A stretch of DNA of 64,000 bases. It comes from Candidatus Protoclostridium gallicola. Lineage in GTDB: Bacteria; Bacillota; Clostridia; Christensenellales; Pumilibacteraceae. Under the pieces are notes generated by a model that had not been told where the DNA came from, searched no databases, and was given only the letters and a program-made list of their open reading frames with translations. The position numbers and the translations under genes are program-made. Every line of letters starts with the position of its first letter. The first letter of the stretch is position 1. The stretch lies in the NCBI GenBank assembly GCA_904387375.1, contig CAJFLE010000005.1:1-64000 (forward strand), read 5' to 3'. Shown in pieces: positions 44,225 to 51,766 of this stretch.

Positions 44225-45607
44225 ATGGGCTTCACAAGACTCAGCAGCGAACTGTCGGCAAAGCAGAGCATAGAACTCGACAACATTTTCGTGCTCGAGC
44301 TTATGCCGTTTGCTCCCGAGGGATATACCAAGGTATACATTTACGGAAAAATGCTCGCCGAGGGCAACGGCAGCGCGGATAATTCCGCCGAGCGCATGGC
44401 AAAACTTCTTGGTATGACAGAGGACGAGGTCATGGACGCGTTCAGGTACTGGGAGAGCCGCGGGCTGGTGCGCATCTCCGCCGTGCCGCCGTATGAGGTG
44501 GAATACACGCCGGTGCGCTACGTGCGCCCGTCGCAGAAGACGTATTCCAAGAAGAAATACGCGCACTTCAACGAGATGCTCATGCGCATGCTCCCCAACC
44601 GCGAGTTTCTGCCCAGCGAGCTCAACGAATACTATGCGGCGATCGAGGACTACGGTTTCGACGTGGACGCCATGCTCGCGGTCATAGCGTACTGCGTGCG
44701 GCTCAAAGGCAAATCGGTGCACTGGAAGTACATCGTCACGGTGGCGCGCAACCTCGCGAAAGAGGGCTGCCGCACCGCGCCCGAAGTGGAAACCAAGCTG
44801 TCCGCATACGACATACTGTCCGGCGACGTCGCGAAGCTGTTCAAGGTTCTTAAAATCCGCCGCGCGCAGGACTACGACGACGTGCGGCTGTACCGCAAAT
44901 GGACGGAAGAAATGGGCTTCAAGCCGGGCACCGTGCTCGCCGTCGCGGCGGGCGTGTACGGCGAGATGAAGGGGCTGGACACCGTGCTCACCCGCTATCA
45001 CGCGGATGGGCTCATAGAGCTGAAAGACATCGAGGAGTACAGGCGCAACCGCGAAAACCTGCTGTCGCTCACAAAAGAGCTGCTCATCAAGCTGGACGTG
45101 CGGTTCAACCACCTCGATTATTATGCCGAAACGTACGTCAAGGAATGGCTCAAACTCGGCTTCGACGGCGATTCGCTGCGGCTGGTCGCGGACTACTGTT
45201 TCCGCCACGACAAGAAGTCGTGCGACAAGATGACCGCGCTGCTCGAAGAATGCGCAGCCGAGGGCGTGACGAGCTACGATTCGGTCAAGGCGCGGTTTTC
45301 CGCGGAAGGACGGTACGACGCGGAGATACGCAGGCTGCTCTCCCTCGCAGGCATTTCCGGCGACGTCACCAGCCGCGACCGCGACAGCTATAACATCTGG
45401 ACGAATTACTGGAACGTGCCGCAGGGCGTGCTGGAGGACGCGGCGTCGCGCAGCATGGGCGAAGCCAATCCGCGCGTCAGGATGCACGCGCTCGTCAAGG
45501 CATACCACGAAAAAGGCAGCATGACTTCCTCGCCCGCCGCCATGAGCGAGAGCGAGGCCGACAGGCTCAACGAAAAAATACGCAGCATTTCGGCGGAGGA
45601 TATCTGA
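44225..45607 (+). CDS. DnaD/DnaB-like replication initiation protein
   Basis: A 460-residue protein with an N-terminal winged-helix part (residues 30-100) and several DnaD-like (DnaB_2) helical repeats, such as AVIAYCVRLKGKSVHWKYIVTVARNLAKEG (shown here in part) and LRLVADYCFRHDKKS. Such proteins help load the replicative helicase in Firmicutes. A DnaC-like ATPase follows directly, supporting this role. Good Shine-Dalgarno (GGGAGAGG). Confidence 0.85.
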   Translation: MGFTRLSSELSAKQSIELDNIFVLELMPFAPEGYTKVYIYGKMLAEGNGSADNSAERMAKLLGMTEDEVMDAFRYWESRGLVRISAVPPYEVEYTPVRYVRPSQKTYSKKKYAHFNEMLMRMLPNREFLPSELNEYYAAIEDYGFDVDAMLAVIAYCVRLKGKSVHWKYIVTVARNLAKEGCRTAPEVETKLSAYDILSGDVAKLFKVLKIRRAQDYDDVRLYRKWTEEMGFKPGTVLAVAAGVYGEMKGLDTVLTRYHADGLIELKDIEEYRRNRENLLSLTKELLIKLDVRFNHLDYYAETYVKEWLKLGFDGDSLRLVADYCFRHDKKSCDKMTALLEECAAEGVTSYDSVKARFSAEGRYDAEIRRLLSLAGISGDVTSRDRDSYNIWTNYWNVPQGVLEDAASRSMGEANPRVRMHALVKAYHEKGSMTSSPAAMSESEADRLNEKIRSISAEDI

Positions 45608-46470
45608 TGAATCTGAGATCGGCCGCAAATCTTATACGAAACGAATACCGCGAGCGGCAGACCGCCGCCGACGAAGCGTACCGCAGGGCGATGGAAGCAC
45701 ACCCCGAGCTTTACGCCGCCGAAAAGGCGGTGCGCGCGGCCGTGCTGGACGGCGCGGACAACGTCGCCGAGCTGGAACGGCGCAGGGATAAACTTGCCGC
45801 AGGGTTCGGCGTGAAGCGCGCGGCGCCGCGGTGCGCGAAGTGCGGCGACACCGGCGTGGTCGGAAACGAATACTGCGACTGCGTGCGCAGGCGCGCGGCG
45901 AGAGAGACCGTGGGCTTCTCCGCCCCGCCGTTTGCGTTCGGCGACGGCGACACCGACGTGTTCGAGGGCGAGGACAAGGCGATTGCCGACGCGGCGTACC
46001 GCGGCATGCGCATATTCTGCGAGAAGTTCCCGGACACCAAGAACGTCAACGTGCTGCTCATGGGGCGCGCGGGTACGGGCAAGACGTACCTCGCCGCCTG
46101 CATAGCCAACGAGCTGGAACGGCGCGGCTTCGGCACGCTGTTTCTGACGGCGTTCCGCTTCAACGATATATGCCTGAAATATCATACGTCCTTCGACGCG
46201 GGACGGGCGGACGGACTCAACGCCCTGCTCGGCGCCGATCTGCTCGTCATCGACGACCTCGGCAGCGAGAGCATACTCAAAAACGTAACGCTGGAATATC
46301 TGTTCACCGTCATAAGCGAACGCATGAACGCCGGGCGGCATACCGTGATAACGACAAACCTTACGAGCGCGCAGCTGGAAAACAGATACGGCGAGCGCAC
46401 CGCTTCGCGGCTGTTCTCGGGGCGGGTATGCCTGACCGTCGCGCTTAACGGAAAGGATCTGAGAAGATGA
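45607..46470 (+). CDS. DnaC/DnaI-like helicase loader ATPase
   Basis: A 287-residue AAA+ protein that loads the replicative helicase. The N-terminal half holds a zinc-binding cluster CAKCGDTG ... CDC typical of DnaI-like loaders. Walker A is GRAGTGKT near 153-160, and Walker B is LLVIDDLGSE; the sensor is in TTNLTSAQL. It overlaps the DnaD-like gene and the PHP gene, so all three are cotranscribed. Confidence 0.93.
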   Translation: MNLRSAANLIRNEYRERQTAADEAYRRAMEAHPELYAAEKAVRAAVLDGADNVAELERRRDKLAAGFGVKRAAPRCAKCGDTGVVGNEYCDCVRRRAARETVGFSAPPFAFGDGDTDVFEGEDKAIADAAYRGMRIFCEKFPDTKNVNVLLMGRAGTGKTYLAACIANELERRGFGTLFLTAFRFNDICLKYHTSFDAGRADGLNALLGADLLVIDDLGSESILKNVTLEYLFTVISERMNAGRHTVITTNLTSAQLENRYGERTASRLFSGRVCLTVALNGKDLRR

Positions 46471-47285
46471 GAATAGACTGTCACAATCACGCGAACTACT
46501 CCCCCGACGCGTCGCAGACGCTGGAAGAGCTGGCGGAAACCGCCGTGCGCGCCGGCGCAGGCTATCTGGCGGTGACCGAGCACATGGATCTCGGTTTCCC
46601 CAACGACAAGCGGCCGGAGGGAGAACTTATATTCGACTACCGCGTCAACGAACGGTATTTTTCCGACATCGGGGCGCTGCGGGAAAAGTATGCGGGCAGA
46701 CTGGAAATCGTAGCGGGCATAGAAGCAGGCTTCACGCCCGAGGACACGGCGAGGACGGCGGCGGAGCTGGCGAAGTACCCCTTCGGCTACGTAATCAACT
46801 CGGTGCACATCTGCCACGGGCTGGACTGCTACTGGCCGGGATATTTCGACGGCTACGACAAAGAGCGCGCTTACGGCGAATATCTGGATGCGGTCAGGGC
46901 GAGCCTGGACGCGCCGTACCGCTACGACGCGATTGGTCACCTCGGCTATATCTCCCGCTCCGCGCCTTATGCGGATAAGCGCATGCTTTACGCGGACTAT
47001 GCGGACAGACTGGACGACATACTGAGCGAGATCATAAGGCGGGACAAAATACTCGAAGTGAACTCGTCGGCGGGCGCGAGCGGTTCGCTCTGCCTGCCCG
47101 ACCCGAGCATAATAAAGAGATACCGCGAGCTGGGCGGAAAGCTGATCAATTTCGGCAGCGATTCGCACAGGACGGAGCGGTTCAATTACAACTACGACGC
47201 CGTCGCGGGCATGCTCGAAGCGCTGGGCTTCAAGGAATGGGCGGTCGTGCGCGGCGGAAAAATCCGAACGGAGGCTATCGGCTGA
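46467..47285 (+). CDS. PHP-domain phosphoesterase, HisJ-like
   Basis: A 272-residue trinuclear-metal phosphoesterase. Ligands are in CHNHANYSPDA near the N-terminus, EHMD, EAG and, at the C-terminus, SDSHRTE. Length and motif order fit histidinol-phosphate phosphatase, but other his genes are not in view, so the substrate is uncertain. Overlaps its neighbours by four and one bases. Confidence 0.85.
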   Translation: MRIDCHNHANYSPDASQTLEELAETAVRAGAGYLAVTEHMDLGFPNDKRPEGELIFDYRVNERYFSDIGALREKYAGRLEIVAGIEAGFTPEDTARTAAELAKYPFGYVINSVHICHGLDCYWPGYFDGYDKERAYGEYLDAVRASLDAPYRYDAIGHLGYISRSAPYADKRMLYADYADRLDDILSEIIRRDKILEVNSSAGASGSLCLPDPSIIKRYRELGGKLINFGSDSHRTERFNYNYDAVAGMLEALGFKEWAVVRGGKIRTEAIG

Positions 47286-47488
47286 TGGCGCTTTTGACTT
47301 ACGTCTGCACGAAATGCGGACACAGACAGGAAGAACTCGTGGGGCCGTCTTCGCCCGCCCCGCGCTGCGAGGTGTGCGGCGGAGAAACGAAGCAATGTTT
47401 TTCGGGCAAATGCTACGGCTCGATAGGCGGCACGGGCGGAGGAGAGTGCACGCACAACTGCGCTACCTGCCCCGGCTGCAAACACTGA
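47285..47488 (+). CDS. Small zinc-ribbon protein
   Basis: A 67-residue protein with a FmdB-like zinc ribbon: CTKCGHRQEELV and CEVCGGETKQC near the N-terminus, then CTHNCATCPGCKH at the end. The first base of the ATG is the last base of the PHP stop (TGATG). Function unknown. Confidence 0.75.
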   Translation: MALLTYVCTKCGHRQEELVGPSSPAPRCEVCGGETKQCFSGKCYGSIGGTGGGECTHNCATCPGCKH

Positions 47489-47503
47489 AAAAGGGAGGAA
47501 TTT

Positions 47504-48055
47504 ATGGACGCAATCGAATGCATTATGACGCGCAGGACGACGAGGAGTTTCAAACCCGACATGCCGACGGACGAGGAGATCGGGACGGTCGTCGAGGCCG
47601 CGAGGTACGCGCCGAGCGGCATGAGCAGGCAGACGTGGCACTTCACGGTCATAAGAAACGCCGGCTGGCTGCGGCGCATGAACGAGCGGGTGTACTCGTA
47701 CGTCAACGCCGAATCCAAAGGCAGCAATCTCGACCGCAACGGAGCGAAGGGATACTCGTGCAACTATCACTCGCCCGTGTTCATCGTCATTTCCGCAGAT
47801 CCGCAGTATGCCACCAGCCGCGACGACTGCGCATGCGCCGCGGAGAACATGTTCCTCGCCGCTCACGCCATAGGGCTGGGCGCGTGCTGGATCAATCAGC
47901 TGGGGCGCGAAAACTGCGAAAAGGTACGCGACCTGCTGACCGAAGCGGGCGTGCCGGAAACGGATACGGTATACGCCTGCTGCGCGCTCGGCTACCCCGA
48001 CGCGCCGCCCGCGCCGAGAAAGCCGCGCAGCGACAGCGTCAGGTATTACGACTGA
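47504..48055 (+). CDS. Nitroreductase-family flavoprotein
   Basis: A 183-residue FMN oxidoreductase. The FMN phosphate motif MTRRTTRSFKPDMP is at the N-terminus and the C-terminal LGYPDAPPAPRKPR fits the family. AIGLGACWINQ forms the middle conserved block. Shine-Dalgarno GGGAGGA. Substrate unknown. Confidence 0.92.
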   Translation: MDAIECIMTRRTTRSFKPDMPTDEEIGTVVEAARYAPSGMSRQTWHFTVIRNAGWLRRMNERVYSYVNAESKGSNLDRNGAKGYSCNYHSPVFIVISADPQYATSRDDCACAAENMFLAAHAIGLGACWINQLGRENCEKVRDLLTEAGVPETDTVYACCALGYPDAPPAPRKPRSDSVRYYD

Positions 48056-48071
48056 TTATGATAATTTGACG

Positions 48072-48103
48072 AAAACCCGAAGGATTCAGCCTTCGGGTTT
48101 TTC
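48072..48103. terminator. Bidirectional terminator between the nitroreductase gene and ypeB
   Basis: AAAACCCGAAGG pairs with CCTTCGGGTTTT across a six-base loop. Confidence 0.85.
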
Positions 48104-48131
48104 GTTTGCAAGATCGTATAAGTTGTGAACT

Positions 48132-49454
48132 TTATGCGACGAGTTTGCCCTGTTCGTCGTCTATGACGCGGAGGATGTCCACCTGCGTGCCGTCGCAGGC
48201 GTCGACGTATACGAAATAATCAAGCCCCTTATACGTGCCGGCGACTTCGTAGCAGAGGCGTTCGGACGAGCCTTTCGGGATGACGGCGAGGCGCACGTTC
48301 GTGACCGTCAGGCGGGAGGAAACGCACTTTTCGGCGGAAGCCGGGGTCATGCGCGCGGGCGGATAAGCGCGCTCGCAGTGGTTGGCGCAGTATCCGCACG
48401 CCTCGGCGCCAAGCAGCGCGCCGTCGGTCAGCGACACCTTAATTTTGACGAGGTCGGGATAATATATTATTCCGTCCGACTCGGGCGCGAGATTTATAAC
48501 CGCCGCGGAGCCGCTCTCGTTGTACCACACGGGAGTGAGGCAGCCGCAGTAGCCGAGCGCTTCGGCATATTCGAGCGCTTTTTCCGCCGCCTCATCCTCG
48601 CCGAGTCTGCCCTTGCCTTCTGTTTCCCTGCCTATCGCCGCGGAAGCTATCATGCCGCCGCATTTCGTGACGCTCGCGTATGCGTCGGCGCCGCCGGCGG
48701 TACCTTCGATCTCGTACATGACCGCGGCGCCCGTGCTTATGCCGACGATCTTGCCGCCCTCTATGCCGAGTTTGTCGCGCGCGACCGCGAGCGCCTGCTC
48801 CTCGCTTATTTCGGGCAGGCCGTCCAGCCCTTTCCACGACGATTCGTTATCCGCGTCGGAGAACGGTCCGTCGTATATGATGCTGGGATATTCGATAACC
48901 GCCTCGCCCACGCCGACGGAGATATTCAGGCCGGCGTCTATATCGTTTATGACCGAATAGCCGTCGGTGCCTATCCTGCCCGCCGCCTCGGCGAGCTGGC
49001 GGCGCACTTCCGCCGCGGCGGAGTGTATATCGTCGAACTGTTCTTCGTATGCGGATACGTCCGCGCCGCTGCCCGCGCTGCGGATATAGCTTGCGGCGAA
49101 GTCGCCCACCTGATTGAGAAACTTCTGCAGGCCGGTATGTTCGTACATATCCACGGGCAGGCGGCCGACCACTTCGGCGGCTGCCGCGGCGTCCTTGTAT
49201 ACGTCGGCGGCGATCGACATGTTTTCGGCGCGCGAACCGGACACGAGCAGTTTTGCGAGGCTGTTTTCCATCTCGCTCACCGAGTCGAGGCTGTCGTGCA
49301 GCGCGTTTTCGTACACGTACTCCATCTGCATACGCGCGTTGTCGGCGCGCATGCGTTCGCCGTACAGCCACACGGACAGCCATACGACGACGCCTATGAG
49401 CGCCGCGACGAGCATTACCGTCATTATTATCCAGATTTTATGCGAAACTTTCAT
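48132..49454 (-). CDS. ypeB: Germination protein YpeB
   Basis: YpeB is an inner-spore-membrane protein that stabilises SleB until germination. The 440 residues have an N-terminal membrane helix (7-28), a helical region resembling LVSGSRAENMSIAADVYKDA, and three YpeB-type PepSY-like domains in the C-terminal half (for example EEQALAVARDKLGIEGGKIV). It lies directly downstream of sleB, its partner in all spore formers with this pair. Confidence 0.93.
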   Translation of the reverse strand: MKVSHKIWIIMTVMLVAALIGVVVWLSVWLYGERMRADNARMQMEYVYENALHDSLDSVSEMENSLAKLLVSGSRAENMSIAADVYKDAAAAAEVVGRLPVDMYEHTGLQKFLNQVGDFAASYIRSAGSGADVSAYEEQFDDIHSAAAEVRRQLAEAAGRIGTDGYSVINDIDAGLNISVGVGEAVIEYPSIIYDGPFSDADNESSWKGLDGLPEISEEQALAVARDKLGIEGGKIVGISTGAAVMYEIEGTAGGADAYASVTKCGGMIASAAIGRETEGKGRLGEDEAAEKALEYAEALGYCGCLTPVWYNESGSAAVINLAPESDGIIYYPDLVKIKVSLTDGALLGAEACGYCANHCERAYPPARMTPASAEKCVSSRLTVTNVRLAVIPKGSSERLCYEVAGTYKGLDYFVYVDACDGTQVDILRVIDDEQGKLVA

Positions 49455-49504
49455 AAATAAACTCCATTATAAATATTTTTATCTTACCGTTCGCGCCGAC
49501 ACAA

Positions 49505-49532
49505 GCGGTAAAACTCCATGGAGTTTTGCCGC
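49505..49532. repeat. 28-bp inverted repeat between sleB and ypeB
   Basis: The inner 18 bp, AAAACTCCATGGAGTTTT, are perfectly self-complementary, extended by GCGGT/GCCGC on the flanks (one T-G pair). A short T-rich stretch follows on the minus strand, but there is no true U tract. It is an operator or a weak processing/termination site. Confidence 0.55.
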
Positions 49533-49572
49533 GCAATGTCGCAACCGGCGCGAATCATCGGCGCGAAACACA

Positions 49573-50283
49573 TCATGCCCGTGCGAAAGAGTGGCGGCCG
49601 ATCGTCAGCTCGACTTTCAGCGACCATATCCACTTGCTCGTCGCCGTTGCGGGGTTGTAGTAGTACAGACAGCCGTTGGTGGGATCCCAGCCGTTGACCG
49701 CGTCGCGGGCGGCGTTTCTGGCCGTTTCGTTGGGCGTGTAGTTGATCTGTCCGTCGGCAACGCAGGTGAACGCGTTGTTCTGGTAGATGACGCCGGAGAT
49801 CGTGTTCGGGAACTTGGACGAGCGCACGCGGTTTAGCACGACCGCGGCGACGGCCACCTGTCCGGTGTATGGTTCGCCGCGCGCTTCGGCGTACACGCAC
49901 CTGGCGAGCAGATTCATGTCGCTGGTCGAATAGCCGCCGGTAGCGCCGGACGACGAGGACGAGCTCAGCGTTATGCCGAGCGCCTTTTCCGTGCGGGAGC
50001 CTACGATGCCGTCCTGCGTCAGGCCGTAGTCGCGCTGGAACGCGATGACGGCGGCGCGGGTCTTGGGGCCCCATATTCCGTCCACGGCTATTTTGTAATA
50101 GCCGAGTTCTTTGAGTCTCTGCTGCACTTTCTTTATGTTCGCGGCGGTGTCGCCCTTGACTATATTGGCGGCGACGGCCGTGATGGAGACGCCGGGTTCA
50201 TACCGTCCGACCGCCTCCCCGGCGATACCGACGAAGCACAGCGTCAGCGCGAGCGCAAGGCAGAGGACTTTGAGTTTCTTCAT
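49573..50283 (-). CDS. sleB: Spore cortex-lytic enzyme SleB
   Basis: SleB is a lytic transglycosylase that degrades cortex peptidoglycan at germination. The 236 residues have a signal peptide (1-28), a peptidoglycan-binding-1 domain (45-105; VQQRLKELGYYKIAVDGIWGPKT), a Ser-rich linker, and the catalytic hydrolase-2 domain with the essential Glu in CVYAEARGE. The end has the motif IGRHSFAR instead of the more common IGNHVFA. Good Shine-Dalgarno AAGGAGG. Confidence 0.95.
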   Translation of the reverse strand: MKKLKVLCLALALTLCFVGIAGEAVGRYEPGVSITAVAANIVKGDTAANIKKVQQRLKELGYYKIAVDGIWGPKTRAAVIAFQRDYGLTQDGIVGSRTEKALGITLSSSSSSGATGGYSTSDMNLLARCVYAEARGEPYTGQVAVAAVVLNRVRSSKFPNTISGVIYQNNAFTCVADGQINYTPNETARNAARDAVNGWDPTNGCLYYYNPATATSKWIWSLKVELTIGRHSFARA

Positions 50284-50316
50284 AATCAGCCTCCTTATCG
50301 CAAATTAAGACAAAAT

Positions 50317-50347
50317 AAGTATGCGCCGCGCGTTGTGAAAATATTTG
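50317..50347 (-). promoter_or_regulatory. Candidate sigma-G promoter of sleB-ypeB
   Basis: -35 CAAATA (50342-50347), an 18-base spacer, -10 CATACTT (50317-50323), which is 6 of 7 to CATACTA. sleB is a sigma-G gene in Bacillus. The site lies in the spoIIR upstream region. Confidence 0.45.
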
Positions 50348-50367
50348 CCGCGGGAAAAATTCCGCGT

Positions 50368-50877
50368 ATGAAAAAGTATATCGCAATCGTAATTTCGCTG
50401 CTGCTCGCGCTCGCCGTACTGCCGGCGGCAAGCAGCTGCGCCTCGTCCGACAGCCCGATACGCATACATATCCGCGCCAACTCGGACGGCGAAAAGGATC
50501 AGGCTGTCAAATACATCGTCCGCGACGAGATTGTGGACTACCTTTCTGCTCCGCTCGCCGCGGCGCGCGGACGCGAGGACGCATACCGCATAATCTCTTC
50601 GCGGCTGGACGGCATAAAAAATACCGCCGCGGACAAACTGTCCGAATGCGGTTTCTCTTACGGCGCGAACGCCTATATGTCTTACGAATATTTCCCCGAC
50701 CGCGACTACGGCGACGTCACCTATCCCGCGGGATATTACGACGCGCTCATCGTCGAGCTGGGAACGGGTACGGGCGGAAACTGGTGGTGCGTCGCATACC
50801 CGCCCCTGTGTTTCTACGGCGACGACGGCGAGGAGTTCGGTTATTCGAGCATAATCGCCGAGCTGCTCGGGCTGTAA
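50368..50877 (+). CDS. spoIIR: Stage II sporulation protein R
   Basis: SpoIIR is secreted from the forespore and triggers SpoIIGA to cleave pro-sigma-E. The 169 residues have a signal peptide (3-20), then IRIHIRANSDGEKDQAVKYIVRDEI and the C-terminal block YDALIVELGTGTGGNWWCVAYPPLCF (key residues: NWWCV and PPLCF). Start at 50368; upstream in-frame codons lie in the promoter region. It is divergent from sleB. A GTATG near 50319 may be a sigma-F -35, but the -10 is poor. Confidence 0.95.
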   Translation: MKKYIAIVISLLLALAVLPAASSCASSDSPIRIHIRANSDGEKDQAVKYIVRDEIVDYLSAPLAAARGREDAYRIISSRLDGIKNTAADKLSECGFSYGANAYMSYEYFPDRDYGDVTYPAGYYDALIVELGTGTGGNWWCVAYPPLCFYGDDGEEFGYSSIIAELLGL

Positions 50878-50881
50878 AGCC

Positions 50882-51691
50882 TCATATCTCTTCCACGCCT
50901 GCGGGTGCGCAGCGGACGGCGAAACAGCCGAAGCCGTGCGAGCGGAGCAGTTTTTCCTCCTTTTCTCCTCCGCCGAGCGCGTACAGACAGCCGCCGCTGC
51001 CCGTCAGGTGCGGGGTCAGCCCCGCGCTTTCCATAAGCTCCGCCGCCGCCTTTATGCGCGGGTTGAGCAGGGCAGCCGCGGGCGCGAGGTCGTTGATAAG
51101 TTCCTCTTCGGGCACGGAGCCGAGAGCGAGGGCGCGCACGAGCGCGTCGCTGCAGCCGCCGGAACCGCCGCCCAGACGGTCGAACGCTTCGTAGCAGGCC
51201 GCGGTGCCGACCGCTCCGCAATCGGCCACGAGCGCCGAAAAGGAGGCCGACGAGGGCACGGATTCGGTCGCGTCGCCGGTGCCGGTCACGCGCGCCGTGC
51301 CGCCGCGTATCATGAACAGTACGTCGCTCCCTATGCGGGGAGCGAGTTTTTTTACATCGACGCCTGCGAGCTTCTCCGCCGCCCACAGCACCGCCGCGGC
51401 GTCGGCGGACGAGCCGCCCATGCCTCCGCCCACGGGTATGCCCTTCTTCACCGTGACCGACAGGCGCAGGCCGCACTCCTTTTCCACGAGCGCGGCAGCC
51501 GAAAGCGCGGTGTTGCGTTCGGGATTCACGGAAGCATTGAGAAAACGCACCCGCGTCCGGTCGGACGGGAGAATTTCCGCCTCGTCGAAAACGGTCACCG
51601 AGGTCATCACGCTGTCCAGCGTATGCAGTCTGCCCCGCCTGCCCGTTATGTATAGGGAAAGATTGAGTTTGCCGTATGCCCTGACTTTCAT
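50882..51691 (-). CDS. ispE: 4-(Cytidine 5'-diphospho)-2-C-methyl-D-erythritol kinase
   Basis: GHMP kinase of the non-mevalonate isoprenoid pathway. The 269 residues show YGKLNLSLYITGRR at the N-terminus, the phosphate loop VGGGMGGSSADAAAV, and the C-terminal LTPHLTGSGGCLYAL. Only four bases separate its stop from that of convergent spoIIR, and no terminator is seen there. Its -10 element lies six bases upstream of the ATG. Confidence 0.96.
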   Translation of the reverse strand: MKVRAYGKLNLSLYITGRRGRLHTLDSVMTSVTVFDEAEILPSDRTRVRFLNASVNPERNTALSAAALVEKECGLRLSVTVKKGIPVGGGMGGSSADAAAVLWAAEKLAGVDVKKLAPRIGSDVLFMIRGGTARVTGTGDATESVPSSASFSALVADCGAVGTAACYEAFDRLGGGSGGCSDALVRALALGSVPEEELINDLAPAAALLNPRIKAAAELMESAGLTPHLTGSGGCLYALGGGEKEEKLLRSHGFGCFAVRCAPAGVEEI

Positions 51692-51697
51692 GATAAT

Positions 51698-51726
51698 ATT
51701 ATAAATCAAAAAGGCGTTTCCGCAAA
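51698..51726 (-). promoter_or_regulatory. Weak leaderless-type promoter of ispE overlapping a terminator
   Basis: TATAAT (51698-51703) lies six bases from the ATG; the -35 region (TTTGCG, 51721-51726) is poor and falls inside the terminator loop of the upstream gene. Confidence 0.45.
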
Positions 51727-51736
51727 GGAAACGCCT
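51705..51736 (-). terminator. Terminator of the SipL-like gene
   Basis: GGCGTTTC pairs with GAAACGCC (51713-51735), followed by TTTTTGATTTA on the minus strand. Confidence 0.8.
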
Positions 51737-51766
51737 TGACGAATTTTGTCGTATTTTGTCGATTGA

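Noticed and set aside
50319..50345. Sigma-F promoter for spoIIR
   Set aside because: GTATG fits the -35 but no GG-containing -10 lies at the right distance, so only a note is given.
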